A stretch of DNA of 64,000 bases from Bdellovibrionales bacterium Ga0074137 (GCA_001464715.1 LNDT01000025.1:1-64000), one strand, 5' to 3'. Positions 42,579-51,935 are shown, numbered from the stretch's first letter. Program-made: numbers and translations. Notes: generated by a model from the letters alone, not told the origin.

Positions 42579-43856
42579 ATGATGACATTACGTTTGGTTT
42601 CTGAAAGTTCTGCGGCTGAAAAAATCTCCGGCCCCATGGCGCGGATGGCACTTTTTGCCGTCGCCGTGGTTGCGGGACTCGCATCGGCGTGTGCTCCTGA
42701 AAATCCTCGGCTCATGGCGCCGCCCACGACGTACGCTGCGGCAGCAACGGAAGCAAAACCTCAAGTTCTCAATGTCACTCCAATGGTCGACATTCTGATG
42801 GTCATTGATAACTCGGATTCGATGACCGATGAGCAGCAGACCTTGAGTAACAACATCGACAAGTTTGCGACGGGTCTTGCGAAGAACAGCAATATCGATT
42901 TTCACATCGGTGCTGTGTCGGTCTGGGATACAAAGATGTTCCAGGGCATGACAAAAGATTACGGCCAGGGAGAACTTCGAAGATTGAAAGGTCCGGACGG
43001 AAAAAATCTTCCGGATGCGTTTGGTCGATTTGTTTCCTCGCGCGAAGATTACGATAGCTATTTGGCGAAACAAAACGTGAGCCTTAAAAAAGAAGCCGGC
43101 TGGCTTCAGGTTCTAAAAGCGTCGATGAAAATTGGCGTGGAAAGCTACAATCCTAAACATGCGACTGAAAAAACCGGTGGTCCAGAAGTCGAAGAGATTT
43201 TTTCGCCGGTAAAAGCAGCTCTCAGTGAACCAATGGCCTCGAGCGCAAACCTTGGCTTTCGCCGTAAAGGTGCTCACCTTGTTTTGATTTTCATTACAGA
43301 TGCTGACGCTTCGGTGCGAAACGCTGATGGAACATCGTTTGATATCTCGTCAGGTGAGCTTCAAGAGTTCCTTCGAACGACTGTCGGTCAGAGTTACCAA
43401 GACGACGTGTCGGCGATCGGCGTTTTGGCGAAATCGACAGATGATCCGAAAGAGCGCGATCCGGCGATTCGTCACACGACGCTCGGTTCGACCGAGCCAG
43501 TGAACATCCAGTCCTTCATTCGCGATCTTGGCGGAAAGTGGATGGGGCTTCGCGGAAAAGACTATGGCGCGAAGATGGCAGAACTTGGATCTTACGTTCG
43601 CTCGCGAACTCTGGCTCGTCCGCGCGTCGACTTCGAAGGTGCAACGCCCGAGTGGGGAACGATAACGGTCGCGCTGAACGGCGAAGATCTGAAGCTTGGT
43701 GAAGCCTGGGTGTACGACGACGTACGTAATAGTGTAATCATCACGCGCGATCTCTCAGGCGTGAACGGAGCCATCGACCTCAAAGTGAGTTTCACGCCGA
43801 TTTTGGGATCATCCGTGAACTCGGGCCGCGTCCATACTCCTGGCACCGCTAGATAG
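42579..43856 (+). CDS. VWA-domain lipoprotein of the gliding cluster
   Basis: A 425-residue lipoprotein with a lipobox (LASAC, Cys near residue 38) and a von Willebrand A domain beginning VDILMVIDNSDSMTDEQ, whose Asp-x-Ser-x-Ser-like MIDAS (DNSDSM) is intact; FITDADASV is probably the later VWA strand. A C-terminal beta-rich domain follows (about 350-425). VWA lipoproteins of this type mediate metal-dependent protein contacts. It is the last gene of the gliding cluster; hairpin D follows its stop by 4 nt. The second ATG at 42582 is an equally possible start. Confidence 0.8.
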   Translation: MMTLRLVSESSAAEKISGPMARMALFAVAVVAGLASACAPENPRLMAPPTTYAAAATEAKPQVLNVTPMVDILMVIDNSDSMTDEQQTLSNNIDKFATGLAKNSNIDFHIGAVSVWDTKMFQGMTKDYGQGELRRLKGPDGKNLPDAFGRFVSSREDYDSYLAKQNVSLKKEAGWLQVLKASMKIGVESYNPKHATEKTGGPEVEEIFSPVKAALSEPMASSANLGFRRKGAHLVLIFITDADASVRNADGTSFDISSGELQEFLRTTVGQSYQDDVSAIGVLAKSTDDPKERDPAIRHTTLGSTEPVNIQSFIRDLGGKWMGLRGKDYGAKMAELGSYVRSRTLARPRVDFEGATPEWGTITVALNGEDLKLGEAWVYDDVRNSVIITRDLSGVNGAIDLKVSFTPILGSSVNSGRVHTPGTAR

Positions 43857-43860
43857 CTAG

Positions 43861-43928
43861 GGTACCTTCTTCCCTTTCGTAATGCGCCGCGCCCGGCGGC
43901 GCTGCATTACGAAAGGGAAGAAGGTACC
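43861..43928. repeat. Long intergenic inverted repeat, element D
   Basis: Perfect 25-nt arms (43861-43885 and 43904-43928), starting GGTACCTTCTTCCC and ending GTAATGC, with an 18-nt GC-rich loop that can itself fold (GCCGC/GCGGC). The arm length and GGTACC ends equal those of element A, but the remaining 19 nt differ. It starts 4 nt after the VWA gene stop and precedes smc by about 95 nt: a strong terminator or transcript-end structure. Confidence 0.82.
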
Positions 43929-44023
43929 TTTTCTGCGTTTTTCTTGAGCATGACGAGATCACCCGTTGACCCGGGGTCCAGCCCCAACCAAGACTTTGGT
44001 GTGGAAGCCGGGGGGCCTATTCC

Positions 44024-47000
44024 GTGCGTATAAAAAAACTCGAAATCGTCGGTTTTAAATCTTTTAAGGACCGAACTGTCATTCAATTCGATTCGGGAAT
44101 CACGGGTGTCGTGGGTCCGAACGGCTGTGGAAAATCCAATATCGTCGACGCTCTGATGTGGGCGATGGGCGAGATGTCGGCCAAGCACCTTCGCGGCGCT
44201 TCGATGGAAGACGTCATTTTCGCTGGAGCCGAGGGTTATGCCCCCATGGGCATGTGCGAAGTTTCTCTCACGTTAGAGAACGACGGCGGTCCGTTCCCGG
44301 TTCAGTATTTAAAGCACTCGGAAGTCATGGTGACACGTCGCCTGCACCGCGGTGGAGAGTCCGAATATTTCATCAATAAAGAACCATCTCGCCTCCGCGA
44401 TATCCAAGAGATTTTCATGGATACGGGCGCGGGTGCCAAAGGCTTCTCGATCATTCAGCAGAATGCGATCGGTCAGCTTGTTACAAGTAAGCCTGAAGAC
44501 CGTCGCCATCTGATTGAAGAAGCGGCCGGAATTACAAAGTTCAAAGCAAGAAAACGCGAATCTCAGCGCAAGCTTCTTTCGACCGAGCAAAACTTGATTC
44601 GTCTTCACGACATCGTGAATGAATTAAAGCGTCAGATCGATTCGCTGGAGCGACAGGCTCAGCGAGCGGAGCGCTATCGTGGCTTTAAGCGTGAAGCCGA
44701 TGATTTGGATCTTTGGTTGTCGTCTCGGCAGTATCTTGCGCTTCGTGCGAAATCCGAAGCCGCCTTGGCAGAGCTCGCCGAGGCCGAGCAGTTGGAAGCC
44801 GCAGCCCAAGCGGAAGCTGGAACTCAGGAACTCGAAGTTGAAACTTTGAAAGCGACTGTTTCTGAAAAACAAATGGCGGTCGAGGATCTTTCGCGAGAAG
44901 CGCAGGAACTTCAACTTCAAGTCACTCGCGCTGAAACTCAGATTCAAGAACTTCGGTTCGAGATCGAAGCTGCGCGCCGAAATAAAGAAATGACGGGCGG
45001 TTTGCTCGAAGAGCACCGGGCTCGTCAAATTGCGCTCTCTAGCGAACTTGAAAAACTTCAGGCATTGCTTGTAGCGGCTGCGGGCGAAGCACTTCGTCTT
45101 ACGTCCGAGTACACAGAGAAAAAAGATCGCTGGGAGTCGGCCGCGTCGCGAATTTCTGACGTGGATCGCGATCTCACCGATGCGCGCCGCGAGTTCATTA
45201 CTGTGACTCAAGGTGAAGCGCAGATTCAGGGGCGTGTTGCGGCTTTGGAAGACGGTATTAGCGGCATCGAAGAGCGCGAGACCGAAGCGCGTTCGATTCT
45301 GGAAGAACTTCTTGTTAAAAAAGTCGATTTCGAGGCCCGCCGTAAAAAAGTGTGGAACGAGCTCGAGAAAAACCGACAAGATCAATTGGACCTCGCCAAA
45401 GACGTTGAAAGCTTCCAAGCCAATCGCGATCTTTTGACAAAGCAGATTTCTGAACGCCGAGTTGAAACTGATCAGTTCCGCGATGAGCTTGCTGAAGTGA
45501 CCGGAAAACTTTACGGCCTCGAGAACTTGGCCTCGAACTTTGAAGGGTTCGATGCGGGCGTTAAGTCCGTGATGTTCTGGCAAAAACAAAAGCTTTCAAA
45601 AATGCCCGAGGGCGACCGCGTTGAAGCGACCGAGTTTCATCCGATCGCCGAAGTTGTTGAAGTTCCGCCTGAGTTTGAACTCGCTATGGAGGCGGCCCTG
45701 GGGCCACGTCTTCAGATGCTTCTTTCGCCGACGCCAGATTCGGCCGTGGGCGCTGTTAATTTCTTAAAAGAACAAAAGTCAGGTCGATCGAGCTTTGTCG
45801 CCGGTGGACTTCAGATGGTTGAATCGACCGTCTCGGAACCGGATCGTACGAAAGTTCGCGCGATCTTGTCGGACATCGTTCGTGCGCCAGAGAAATTCAA
45901 ACCTACGATTCGCCGTCTCTTAAAAAATGTCGCCGTTGTTGATTCAATTTCGGAAGCGATCGAGCTTCGTCAAGCATCGCCGGATTGGACCTTTGTTACC
46001 TTGGAAGGTGACACCGTCACTTCCGACGGTGTGATCACCGGTGGAACGGCTGAATCTGCGGATTCGGGCCTTCTCACGCGTCGTCGCGAGATCAAAGAAC
46101 TCTCGAGTAAAAAAGAAGAGTGGAGCGGAAAGCTTGGACTCGCTCAAGCCAGCCTCAAGAAGATGGAAGAGAATCTAAAAAATATCTCTGACGAGCTTGA
46201 GCAGGTCGAGCGCCGAAGCACGGACAAAGAAATCCTGCTCGCGTCGCTCAAAAAAGATCTCGAGCGCGCCGAGCAAGAGCTTTCAAACTGCGATCAGGCG
46301 ATCTCTCGTCAAGACCGCGATGTTCATTCTCTGACTTCGCAAATTGAAACTCGCCGAAGTGAGCTTGATGAACTTCAGATGCGTTTGACAGGTCTGTTGG
46401 AAAGAAAAGTCGAACTGGAAAGTTCGATAGGACTTTTGACTCAAGACCTTGAAGTTGCTCGCGGTGGTGTTGGGTCGCTTCAAGATGAAGTTGGAAAACT
46501 TCAGACGGCGTCAGCGACCAAGACGATGGAGCGCGACGGACTTGATCGTCAGGTTCAAATGCTTTCAAAACAGCTGGAAGAGACTGAAGGTCAGCTTTCG
46601 CGCATGTCGTTTGAAAGTGAAAGATCGAACGAGTCCATTTCGACAAATTCCGTCGTGATGGAAGAGCACCGAATTCAGTTGGACGAAATGATCCGTCGGC
46701 TGGAAGACGCGCGTGCGGCCGTGGCCCAAGGGCGCGACGAGTTCGAGCAATTGAACAGCCGTTACCTTGAAATTCAGCGTGGGTTGGCGACGTATCTCTC
46801 AAGCCGCAACCAGCTTCAGTCGAAAATGAACGATGCTCGATTGACCAGTGAGCAGTGCCGTCTGAAAGAGACTTACCTCGTTGAACAAATGCGCGAGCGC
46901 TATGTTCTTGAGTTGTCGGAAGTGGCCGAGCGCTACCGTGACCGAAGTGCTACGGATGAAGAGATCGTTGAGGCTGAAAAGAAGCTTAAGGACCTCAAAG

Positions 47001-47611
47001 ACAAGCTTGGAAAGATTGGCGATGTGAATTTGTCGGCGATCGAAGAGTACGACAAAGTCAAAGAGCGCTACGAGTTCTTGTCGAAACAACAAGAAGATCT
47101 CATCGAAGCCAAAGAGATGCTCAAAAAAGTTATCGACCGAATCAACCGCGTTTGTGCAAAACGCTTCCGCGAGACGTTTGATCTTGTGAACGAGCGCTTC
47201 ACGAAAGTATTCCCGGTTCTCTTCGGAGGCGGGGAAGCTCAGCTGATTTTGGTGGAAGACCCTGACAAGGGCGACATGGGTATCGACATCATCGCGAAAC
47301 CCCCGGGAAAAAAGCTTCAGAACATGACGCTTTTGTCGGGCGGAGAAAAAGCCCTGACGGCGGTTTCTCTGATCTTCTCGATCTTCCTCGTTCGTCCATC
47401 ACCGTATTGCCTCTTGGATGAGGTCGATGCGCCGTTGGATGACGCTAACGTTTATCGATTTAACGATCTCGTTAAAGAGATGGCGAAGCGTTCACAGATT
47501 ATCGTAGTGACTCACAACAAGTTCACGATGGAAGTCGCGAGTCGCTTGTACGGCGTAACGATGGAAGAGCGCGGAGTTTCAAAAATGGTCTCCGTCGACC
47601 TGAACACATAA
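44024..47611 (+). CDS. smc: Chromosome segregation ATPase SMC
   Basis: A 1195-residue SMC. The N-terminal Walker A is VGPNGCGKSN after the canonical MRIKKLEIVGFKSF. Two long coiled-coil arms (about 170-500 and 670-1020) flank a hinge (about 515-665, near LGPRLQMLLSPTPDSAVGAV). The C-terminal head has the signature LLSGGEKALTAVSL and Walker B CLLDEVDAPLDD. SMC dimers with ScpA/ScpB organise and segregate the chromosome. The GTG start at 44024 follows a G-rich run. ftsY lies downstream after repeat element C. Confidence 0.97.
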   Translation: MRIKKLEIVGFKSFKDRTVIQFDSGITGVVGPNGCGKSNIVDALMWAMGEMSAKHLRGASMEDVIFAGAEGYAPMGMCEVSLTLENDGGPFPVQYLKHSEVMVTRRLHRGGESEYFINKEPSRLRDIQEIFMDTGAGAKGFSIIQQNAIGQLVTSKPEDRRHLIEEAAGITKFKARKRESQRKLLSTEQNLIRLHDIVNELKRQIDSLERQAQRAERYRGFKREADDLDLWLSSRQYLALRAKSEAALAELAEAEQLEAAAQAEAGTQELEVETLKATVSEKQMAVEDLSREAQELQLQVTRAETQIQELRFEIEAARRNKEMTGGLLEEHRARQIALSSELEKLQALLVAAAGEALRLTSEYTEKKDRWESAASRISDVDRDLTDARREFITVTQGEAQIQGRVAALEDGISGIEERETEARSILEELLVKKVDFEARRKKVWNELEKNRQDQLDLAKDVESFQANRDLLTKQISERRVETDQFRDELAEVTGKLYGLENLASNFEGFDAGVKSVMFWQKQKLSKMPEGDRVEATEFHPIAEVVEVPPEFELAMEAALGPRLQMLLSPTPDSAVGAVNFLKEQKSGRSSFVAGGLQMVESTVSEPDRTKVRAILSDIVRAPEKFKPTIRRLLKNVAVVDSISEAIELRQASPDWTFVTLEGDTVTSDGVITGGTAESADSGLLTRRREIKELSSKKEEWSGKLGLAQASLKKMEENLKNISDELEQVERRSTDKEILLASLKKDLERAEQELSNCDQAISRQDRDVHSLTSQIETRRSELDELQMRLTGLLERKVELESSIGLLTQDLEVARGGVGSLQDEVGKLQTASATKTMERDGLDRQVQMLSKQLEETEGQLSRMSFESERSNESISTNSVVMEEHRIQLDEMIRRLEDARAAVAQGRDEFEQLNSRYLEIQRGLATYLSSRNQLQSKMNDARLTSEQCRLKETYLVEQMRERYVLELSEVAERYRDRSATDEEIVEAEKKLKDLKDKLGKIGDVNLSAIEEYDKVKERYEFLSKQQEDLIEAKEMLKKVIDRINRVCAKRFRETFDLVNERFTKVFPVLFGGGEAQLILVEDPDKGDMGIDIIAKPPGKKLQNMTLLSGGEKALTAVSLIFSIFLVRPSPYCLLDEVDAPLDDANVYRFNDLVKEMAKRSQIIVVTHNKFTMEVASRLYGVTMEERGVSKMVSVDLNT

Positions 47612-47612
47612 A

Positions 47613-47679
47613 GGTACCCGGTTCGTCCGACCGAAGGTCGGCGTTCCGCTAAAAGGTACCCGGTTCTTTTTGCAGAAGC
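47613..47679. repeat. Element C: GGTACC repeat, half-element with small hairpin
   Basis: GGTACCCGGTTC occurs twice in direct orientation (47613-47624 and 47655-47666). The second copy continues to 47679 and is identical over 25 nt to the left arm of element A (2880-2904). Between them CCGACC-GAA-GGTCGG (47627-47641) forms a short hairpin. No inverted partner arm follows, so this is a half or rearranged element. It starts 1 nt after the smc stop and ends 30 nt before ftsY. Confidence 0.8.
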
Positions 47680-47709
47680 GACGCATCATTTCGTGGAGTC
47701 ATAAGAGAT

Positions 47710-49020
47710 ATGTACGCAGAAGAGAGTTCAGGCGGACTCGGAATGTTTCTTGTCTACGGCGTATTCGCGATCACTCTGATCGTCGGTGTCGCGCTGTTTG
47801 TTTGGTTTCTGAAGTCACAGAAATCCATCGCGGAAAAAAAGAAGTCGGAAGCGCTTCCGGCCTCGGGTCAAAGCGAAGGAGAAAATCTTGCGCGTCGATC
47901 TTCAGATCGCGCTGCAGGCCGATCTTCAGATCGTGTGGCGGAGCGAGCCAAGGTTCCCGCAGCTGGAGCTGCGGTCCCTGCGGCAGGGGCGACTCCTAAA
48001 CTTGCGACGGAAGTCCACGAACAAAAGTTACCTGAAGCCCTGACGAAGACTCGGGCCTCGCTTTTTGGTCGAATCCAATCTCTCTTCGGCGCTCGCGCGA
48101 CATTGTCGGACAGTGAACGAGAAGACCTCGAAGAAGTTCTCTACACGGCGGATCTTGGTCCGAAGACAGTGCAAGATCTGCTCGATCACGTTTTCGCGAC
48201 TCTCAAAGAAACCGGCGAGACAGGATTTGAAGCTGTCCGCCGCGAGCTTCATGCAAAAATGACCGAGATTTTCGAAACGACCAAATCTCCGCAAAACGCG
48301 TCCGCGCGTGCAGAGCTGAATGAAGGTTCGAGTTCCTCTGCCGACGATGGCCTTGGTGAGCTTCGAATTTTTGCCGCGAAGCCCGCCGTGCTGATGGTTG
48401 TTGGAGTCAACGGTGCCGGCAAGACGACGACGATCGGGAAAGTTTCTTCGAAGCTTGCGGCTCGCGGACTTAAGGTTTTGGTCGCAGCCGGTGATACGTT
48501 TCGTGCGGCCGCAGGCGAACAACTTAAGGTATGGACAGACCGTGCCGGCGGTTCGCAAGTCGGCGACGGAGCAGGGCTTGTTGAAATTTTCGATCCTGCT
48601 AATGTGACCGAGCCAAGTGCAGTCGCCTACCAAGCGCTTGAAATTGCGATCTCCAAAAAATTCGACGTCGTCATCATCGACACCGCGGGCCGTCTGCACA
48701 CTCAGAAAAATCTGATGGAAGAATTAAAAAAAATGAAGCGAGTTCTGGCGAAGCTCGATCCATCGGCGCCTCACGAGACGCTCCTCGTGCTTGATGCAAA
48801 CAGCGGGCAGAACGCTTTGATTCAGGCCAAAGAGTTTCACGGTGCCCTCAATGTTGATGGCGTTGTCCTTACGAAACTCGATGGATCAGCAAAGGGCGGC
48901 GTCGCCGTTGGAATCACGAATGAAGTCGGACTTCCGATCAAGCTGATCGGTGTCGGCGAAAAAATTGGAGACCTAAGACCGTTTGACCCTCGAGCCTTCG
49001 TGGATTCGATTCTCAAATGA
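47710..49020 (+). CDS. ftsY: FtsY, SRP receptor GTPase with N-terminal membrane helix
   Basis: A 436-residue SRP receptor. The NG domain is complete: N domain about 110-210, then G1 GVNGAGKTTTIGK, AAGDTFRAAAGEQL, DTAGRLHTQKNLM, TKLDGSAKGG and the C-terminal GVGEKIGDLRPFD. In place of the acidic A domain of E. coli FtsY it begins with a hydrophobic helix (about 11-34, MFLVYGVFAITLIVGVALF) and an Ala/Ser/Arg-rich linker with a short repeat (RRSSDRAAGRSSDRVAERA), so it is probably anchored directly in the membrane. It docks SRP-ribosome complexes to the translocon. It overlaps the next gene by ATGA. Confidence 0.95.
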   Translation: MYAEESSGGLGMFLVYGVFAITLIVGVALFVWFLKSQKSIAEKKKSEALPASGQSEGENLARRSSDRAAGRSSDRVAERAKVPAAGAAVPAAGATPKLATEVHEQKLPEALTKTRASLFGRIQSLFGARATLSDSEREDLEEVLYTADLGPKTVQDLLDHVFATLKETGETGFEAVRRELHAKMTEIFETTKSPQNASARAELNEGSSSSADDGLGELRIFAAKPAVLMVVGVNGAGKTTTIGKVSSKLAARGLKVLVAAGDTFRAAAGEQLKVWTDRAGGSQVGDGAGLVEIFDPANVTEPSAVAYQALEIAISKKFDVVIIDTAGRLHTQKNLMEELKKMKRVLAKLDPSAPHETLLVLDANSGQNALIQAKEFHGALNVDGVVLTKLDGSAKGGVAVGITNEVGLPIKLIGVGEKIGDLRPFDPRAFVDSILK

Positions 49021-49850
49021 AAAGTTCGTTGGGTGGCCATTCATCGACATTTCCTTTAGTCATCCTCGGGACTCTTTTTGTGGTGCTCATCGGGAGCGGC
49101 TGCGATCAGGGCCGTGTGATTGATCAGGCGGAACGCCAGCGTGTCATCACGGGGAAAACTCCCGACACTTCGCCGACGGCGGGGCTTTCTATTGGGCGTG
49201 ACGGAAGTGGACTTCTGTCTCGTCAGGGAAAATATTTTTTCACACTCTGGGATACACGAAACGACGCTTTTGCTTCTTATTCGATTGCGCTTGAGTCGCT
49301 GCTTCGTCTGGATGCGGCTCGCGCTCCTCAGGTTACGACGTCCTTATCTACGTTTGATCTGTCGTGTGCCGAAACTGTCGGTCCTGACTGTATTCGGTGG
49401 ACTCGAAACCTGAATCTTACGACGGACGTGTCAGGTGCCCTTCCTTCGATTAATCTTTCGATCACGCTGACGCGAGGGGACCGTTACCAGTTGGAGGGCG
49501 ATATTGGTGCTGGTAACCAAGTCATCGCAAATTACGAAACCTTCGACATCGATTTTGTTTTAGGGTTGGTGAGTTCACAGCTGCCGGGCTTTCCTGTCGT
49601 GAAGCAAAATTTCGCCGATGACACGCCGGTTGCTATACTTTCGCAAGGCTGGCTCCTTCTCGACGGTTTCGAAGTTCTGGACGCACTTCTATCTGGGTTT
49701 GTTTTTTTTCCGGTTCCCTCTTACGGGCTTTTTCCAGAAACCGCGACACGGCTGGTTTTGACGCCGACTCGCTGGCAAATTGATCGTCCGTTTTTAAATG
49801 TGACAACGGGAGCTACACAAACGATCAGCTACGTCGTCGAGAAGCTATGA
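49017..49850 (+). CDS. Lipoprotein coupled to ftsY, unknown
   Basis: A 277-residue lipoprotein with a hydrophobic N-terminus and lipobox (LIGSGC, Cys29). The mature part is beta-rich, with a Cys pair (DLSCAETVGPDCIRW) likely to form a disulfide. No family recognised. It overlaps ftsY upstream and the barrel gene downstream (both ATGA), so the three are translationally coupled. A lipoprotein plus outer-membrane barrel pair suggests a shared outer-membrane role; co-transcription with ftsY may be only positional. Confidence 0.7.
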   Translation: MKSSLGGHSSTFPLVILGTLFVVLIGSGCDQGRVIDQAERQRVITGKTPDTSPTAGLSIGRDGSGLLSRQGKYFFTLWDTRNDAFASYSIALESLLRLDAARAPQVTTSLSTFDLSCAETVGPDCIRWTRNLNLTTDVSGALPSINLSITLTRGDRYQLEGDIGAGNQVIANYETFDIDFVLGLVSSQLPGFPVVKQNFADDTPVAILSQGWLLLDGFEVLDALLSGFVFFPVPSYGLFPETATRLVLTPTRWQIDRPFLNVTTGATQTISYVVEKL

Positions 49851-50683
49851 GAAGATTCGCGAACTTCTTAAGTGGACTGATACTTCTTAGCCTTTTGTTT
49901 TTTTCTTCGTTGAGCTTGGCTGCGCCTCAGACCCGCCCTTCAAAGATGTCCCGTGCCACATATCTTGGACACAATCTCTCAATATCGACGGAAACTCCGA
50001 AGGCTGGCACGGTAGCTGTCGGCAGCTATCTCCTGGGCTATTCTCCTAGTGATCGTCTTTTGATCGGCACAAGTCCTTGGATGATTTTCGATTACAACAC
50101 CTACAATGTCGTCACTCGCTACAACATCATTCGCGACGAATCCGATGAGCTCACGCTGGATGGTGACGACCCCACTGACTCTGGCGGTGCGTTTGATGCC
50201 CTGACAGTGCAAGCCGCGTATATGAAGTCGGGAAATTTCGCGCGCGATTTTTACCGCCAAGAAATCGCGATCGTGTGGCTCACTGGTAAAGTCGCAGTGA
50301 ATCCGTACTACGATTTTTATCTTACTGGAAACTACATGTATTTTTTCGATGAGACGATTCCGTTTTCTTTAAGACGTGAACCTTTCAACGACGAAAAGTA
50401 CCAATTGTCGCTGTCATCACTGCACTCGCTCAAAGTGAACGATCTATTTCGAGTTTCTTTGGAGTTTGGAGTGCTGGGACTTCGCTCGAGTTATCCGCAA
50501 ATCCATTCCGGCGTGAGCTTTTCACTGACGAAAGGCTCTTATCTGATTCAGCTGGGATTTTCGGTCACTGCGACGCCGTACAATTTTGAAAGGTTTTTGG
50601 AGTCGTCGACGAACGCGAAACCTGAGGGCAACTACTACGACGCGTCTGTGCATCCAGAGATCCAGCTTCAGTATTTTTTTTGA
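49847..50683 (+). CDS. Outer-membrane beta-barrel protein, unknown
   Basis: A 278-residue protein with a signal peptide (about 1-25, ending LSLAAP) and many amphipathic aromatic-rich strands (TVAVGSYLLGYS, NPYYDFYLTGNYMYFF, GVSFSLTKGSYLIQLGFSV). It ends in Phe after IQLQYFF, the C-terminal signal recognised by the BAM machinery. The N-terminal half resembles proteins read as porin-like. It pairs with the upstream lipoprotein. Function unknown. Confidence 0.75.
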   Translation: MRRFANFLSGLILLSLLFFSSLSLAAPQTRPSKMSRATYLGHNLSISTETPKAGTVAVGSYLLGYSPSDRLLIGTSPWMIFDYNTYNVVTRYNIIRDESDELTLDGDDPTDSGGAFDALTVQAAYMKSGNFARDFYRQEIAIVWLTGKVAVNPYYDFYLTGNYMYFFDETIPFSLRREPFNDEKYQLSLSSLHSLKVNDLFRVSLEFGVLGLRSSYPQIHSGVSFSLTKGSYLIQLGFSVTATPYNFERFLESSTNAKPEGNYYDASVHPEIQLQYFF

Positions 50684-50693
50684 GAGAGCCACT

Positions 50694-50709
50694 GCCGTCT
50701 CTCGACGGC
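50694..50709. terminator. Small hairpin between convergent genes
   Basis: GCCGTC-TCTC-GACGGC is a perfect 6-bp stem-loop lying between the barrel gene (stop 50683) and the leftward hydrolase gene (stop 50727). There is a T-run in the coding end upstream (GTATTTTTTTTGA) but no T-run after the stem on the plus strand, so it is at best a weak bidirectional terminator. Confidence 0.45.
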
Positions 50710-50726
50710 GAGATGAGACACCGCCA

Positions 50727-51698
50727 CTATTTTCGTATTGAAAATATCCAGTTCAGCGACTCGCGCCAATCAATCATCCGTATCGGCACACCGTGACCGC
50801 CGGTATTGAACGCAACAAACGCCGTCGGATAGTTTCGATCAGATTTTAAAATCGCGTCGAAATGCGCGACTTGTCCTGCGAAAGAAGCCAACGAGTCCTT
50901 GGTCCCTTGAGTGAACAAGATCGGGACTCGACGCTGAAGAAGAGCGGACCGTAGCACGGTCGCATCGGAGGACGTTCCCATCAACATCATGCCGTCTAAA
51001 TTGTCTGCGGCACTTTCAAGTTTTGCGACGTTCGAACATACAAAGGCGCCGCTCGAGGCGCAGGCCAAAACGATTCGTGCCGACGGCGAAGTTTTTCGAA
51101 TGTGTAAAATGAGTGCGAGTACTTCTTCAGCTCCCGAGGGTTTCATCAGCTCACGTACGGTGGGCGAATAATATACGCCGGCGTTTTGGACGGCGAGATT
51201 TTTTAAGCGATTGAAGTTTCCGCTGAAGGTCCAATCGTTCACGCCAAGATCCCGCGTCCCGTTGGAGCCGTGGATGAAAATCACAGCGAATGCCGCGTTG
51301 GACGCGCGGCCAACTTCAAATGTCTCAAGAGTTCGATTTCCTTGAGCTGAGGAAATTTTCAAATTGAACTCGCGCTGCTCTTTTAGCGGCAAAAGTTCGA
51401 CATACGCCGGATTCGCTTTTTTGACAGGAATCGAGTCGCGAAGATCGATGTCGCGTTTTTCATTGTAATCGTAAACTTTCAGAAGCCCGTCATGGCTTTC
51501 GGAGACGAGGGCTTTATGGGCAAAGAGATCGTCTTTGAAGGGCTTCAGCACCAAGGGGACGGCCGTTTGCGTCATAGCCGACGAAGTCGACGCCAGGGTC
51601 AAGATTGCGGCCAAAAACACGATCGGGGACCTTAGGGCGAAGATCGATCGAAACACCAGTTTCCGTAAAGACGGGCTCACGGCCGTAAATTTGATCAT
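50727..51698 (-). CDS. Exported alpha/beta-hydrolase
   Basis: A 323-residue protein with a signal peptide (about 1-42, ending LASTSSAMT). The alpha/beta-hydrolase core shows FIHGSNG (oxyanion region), the nucleophile elbow CASSG (Ser215), a likely acid Asp268 in QGTKDS and His302 in NTGGHGVP. It is a small serine esterase or peptidase-like hydrolase of unknown substrate acting outside the cytoplasm. ATG 51698 was chosen over the frame start at 51743 because it gives a normal signal peptide; no strong ribosome-binding site was seen. Region 51699-51935, between this gene and zapA, contains no feature I can name. Confidence 0.78.
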   Translation of the reverse strand: MIKFTAVSPSLRKLVFRSIFALRSPIVFLAAILTLASTSSAMTQTAVPLVLKPFKDDLFAHKALVSESHDGLLKVYDYNEKRDIDLRDSIPVKKANPAYVELLPLKEQREFNLKISSAQGNRTLETFEVGRASNAAFAVIFIHGSNGTRDLGVNDWTFSGNFNRLKNLAVQNAGVYYSPTVRELMKPSGAEEVLALILHIRKTSPSARIVLACASSGAFVCSNVAKLESAADNLDGMMLMGTSSDATVLRSALLQRRVPILFTQGTKDSLASFAGQVAHFDAILKSDRNYPTAFVAFNTGGHGVPIRMIDWRESLNWIFSIRK

Positions 51699-51935
51699 AC
51701 CCGGAATAGAGCATGAACAGAGCCATAGCCGCGGTCTGACCATTCATTTCTGGTGACCGTGGGTCCAAGACAGGGCCGTAAAACTGTCACTTTGGGTGCC
51801 GTTCAGAGGCGCATTTCGGGGCGCTACCGGAGTTATAAACTGGGTTGAGCGGGGCTCTCGATCCGCCGGAAATCATTCAGAAATTACACGTAAAGTGCTC
51901 GTAAAATCCAAAATCTGTGATTACTATTCAAGCTG

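Noticed and set aside
44624-45589. 321-codon open frame on the minus strand
   Set aside because: Antisense shadow of smc; Phe/Arg/Leu-rich translation with no domain, and the plus-strand frame is unmistakably SMC coiled coil.
51514-51768. 84-codon minus-strand frame overlapping the hydrolase start
   Set aside because: Alternative frame of the signal-peptide region; the hydrolase frame has a proper signal peptide and catalytic motifs.
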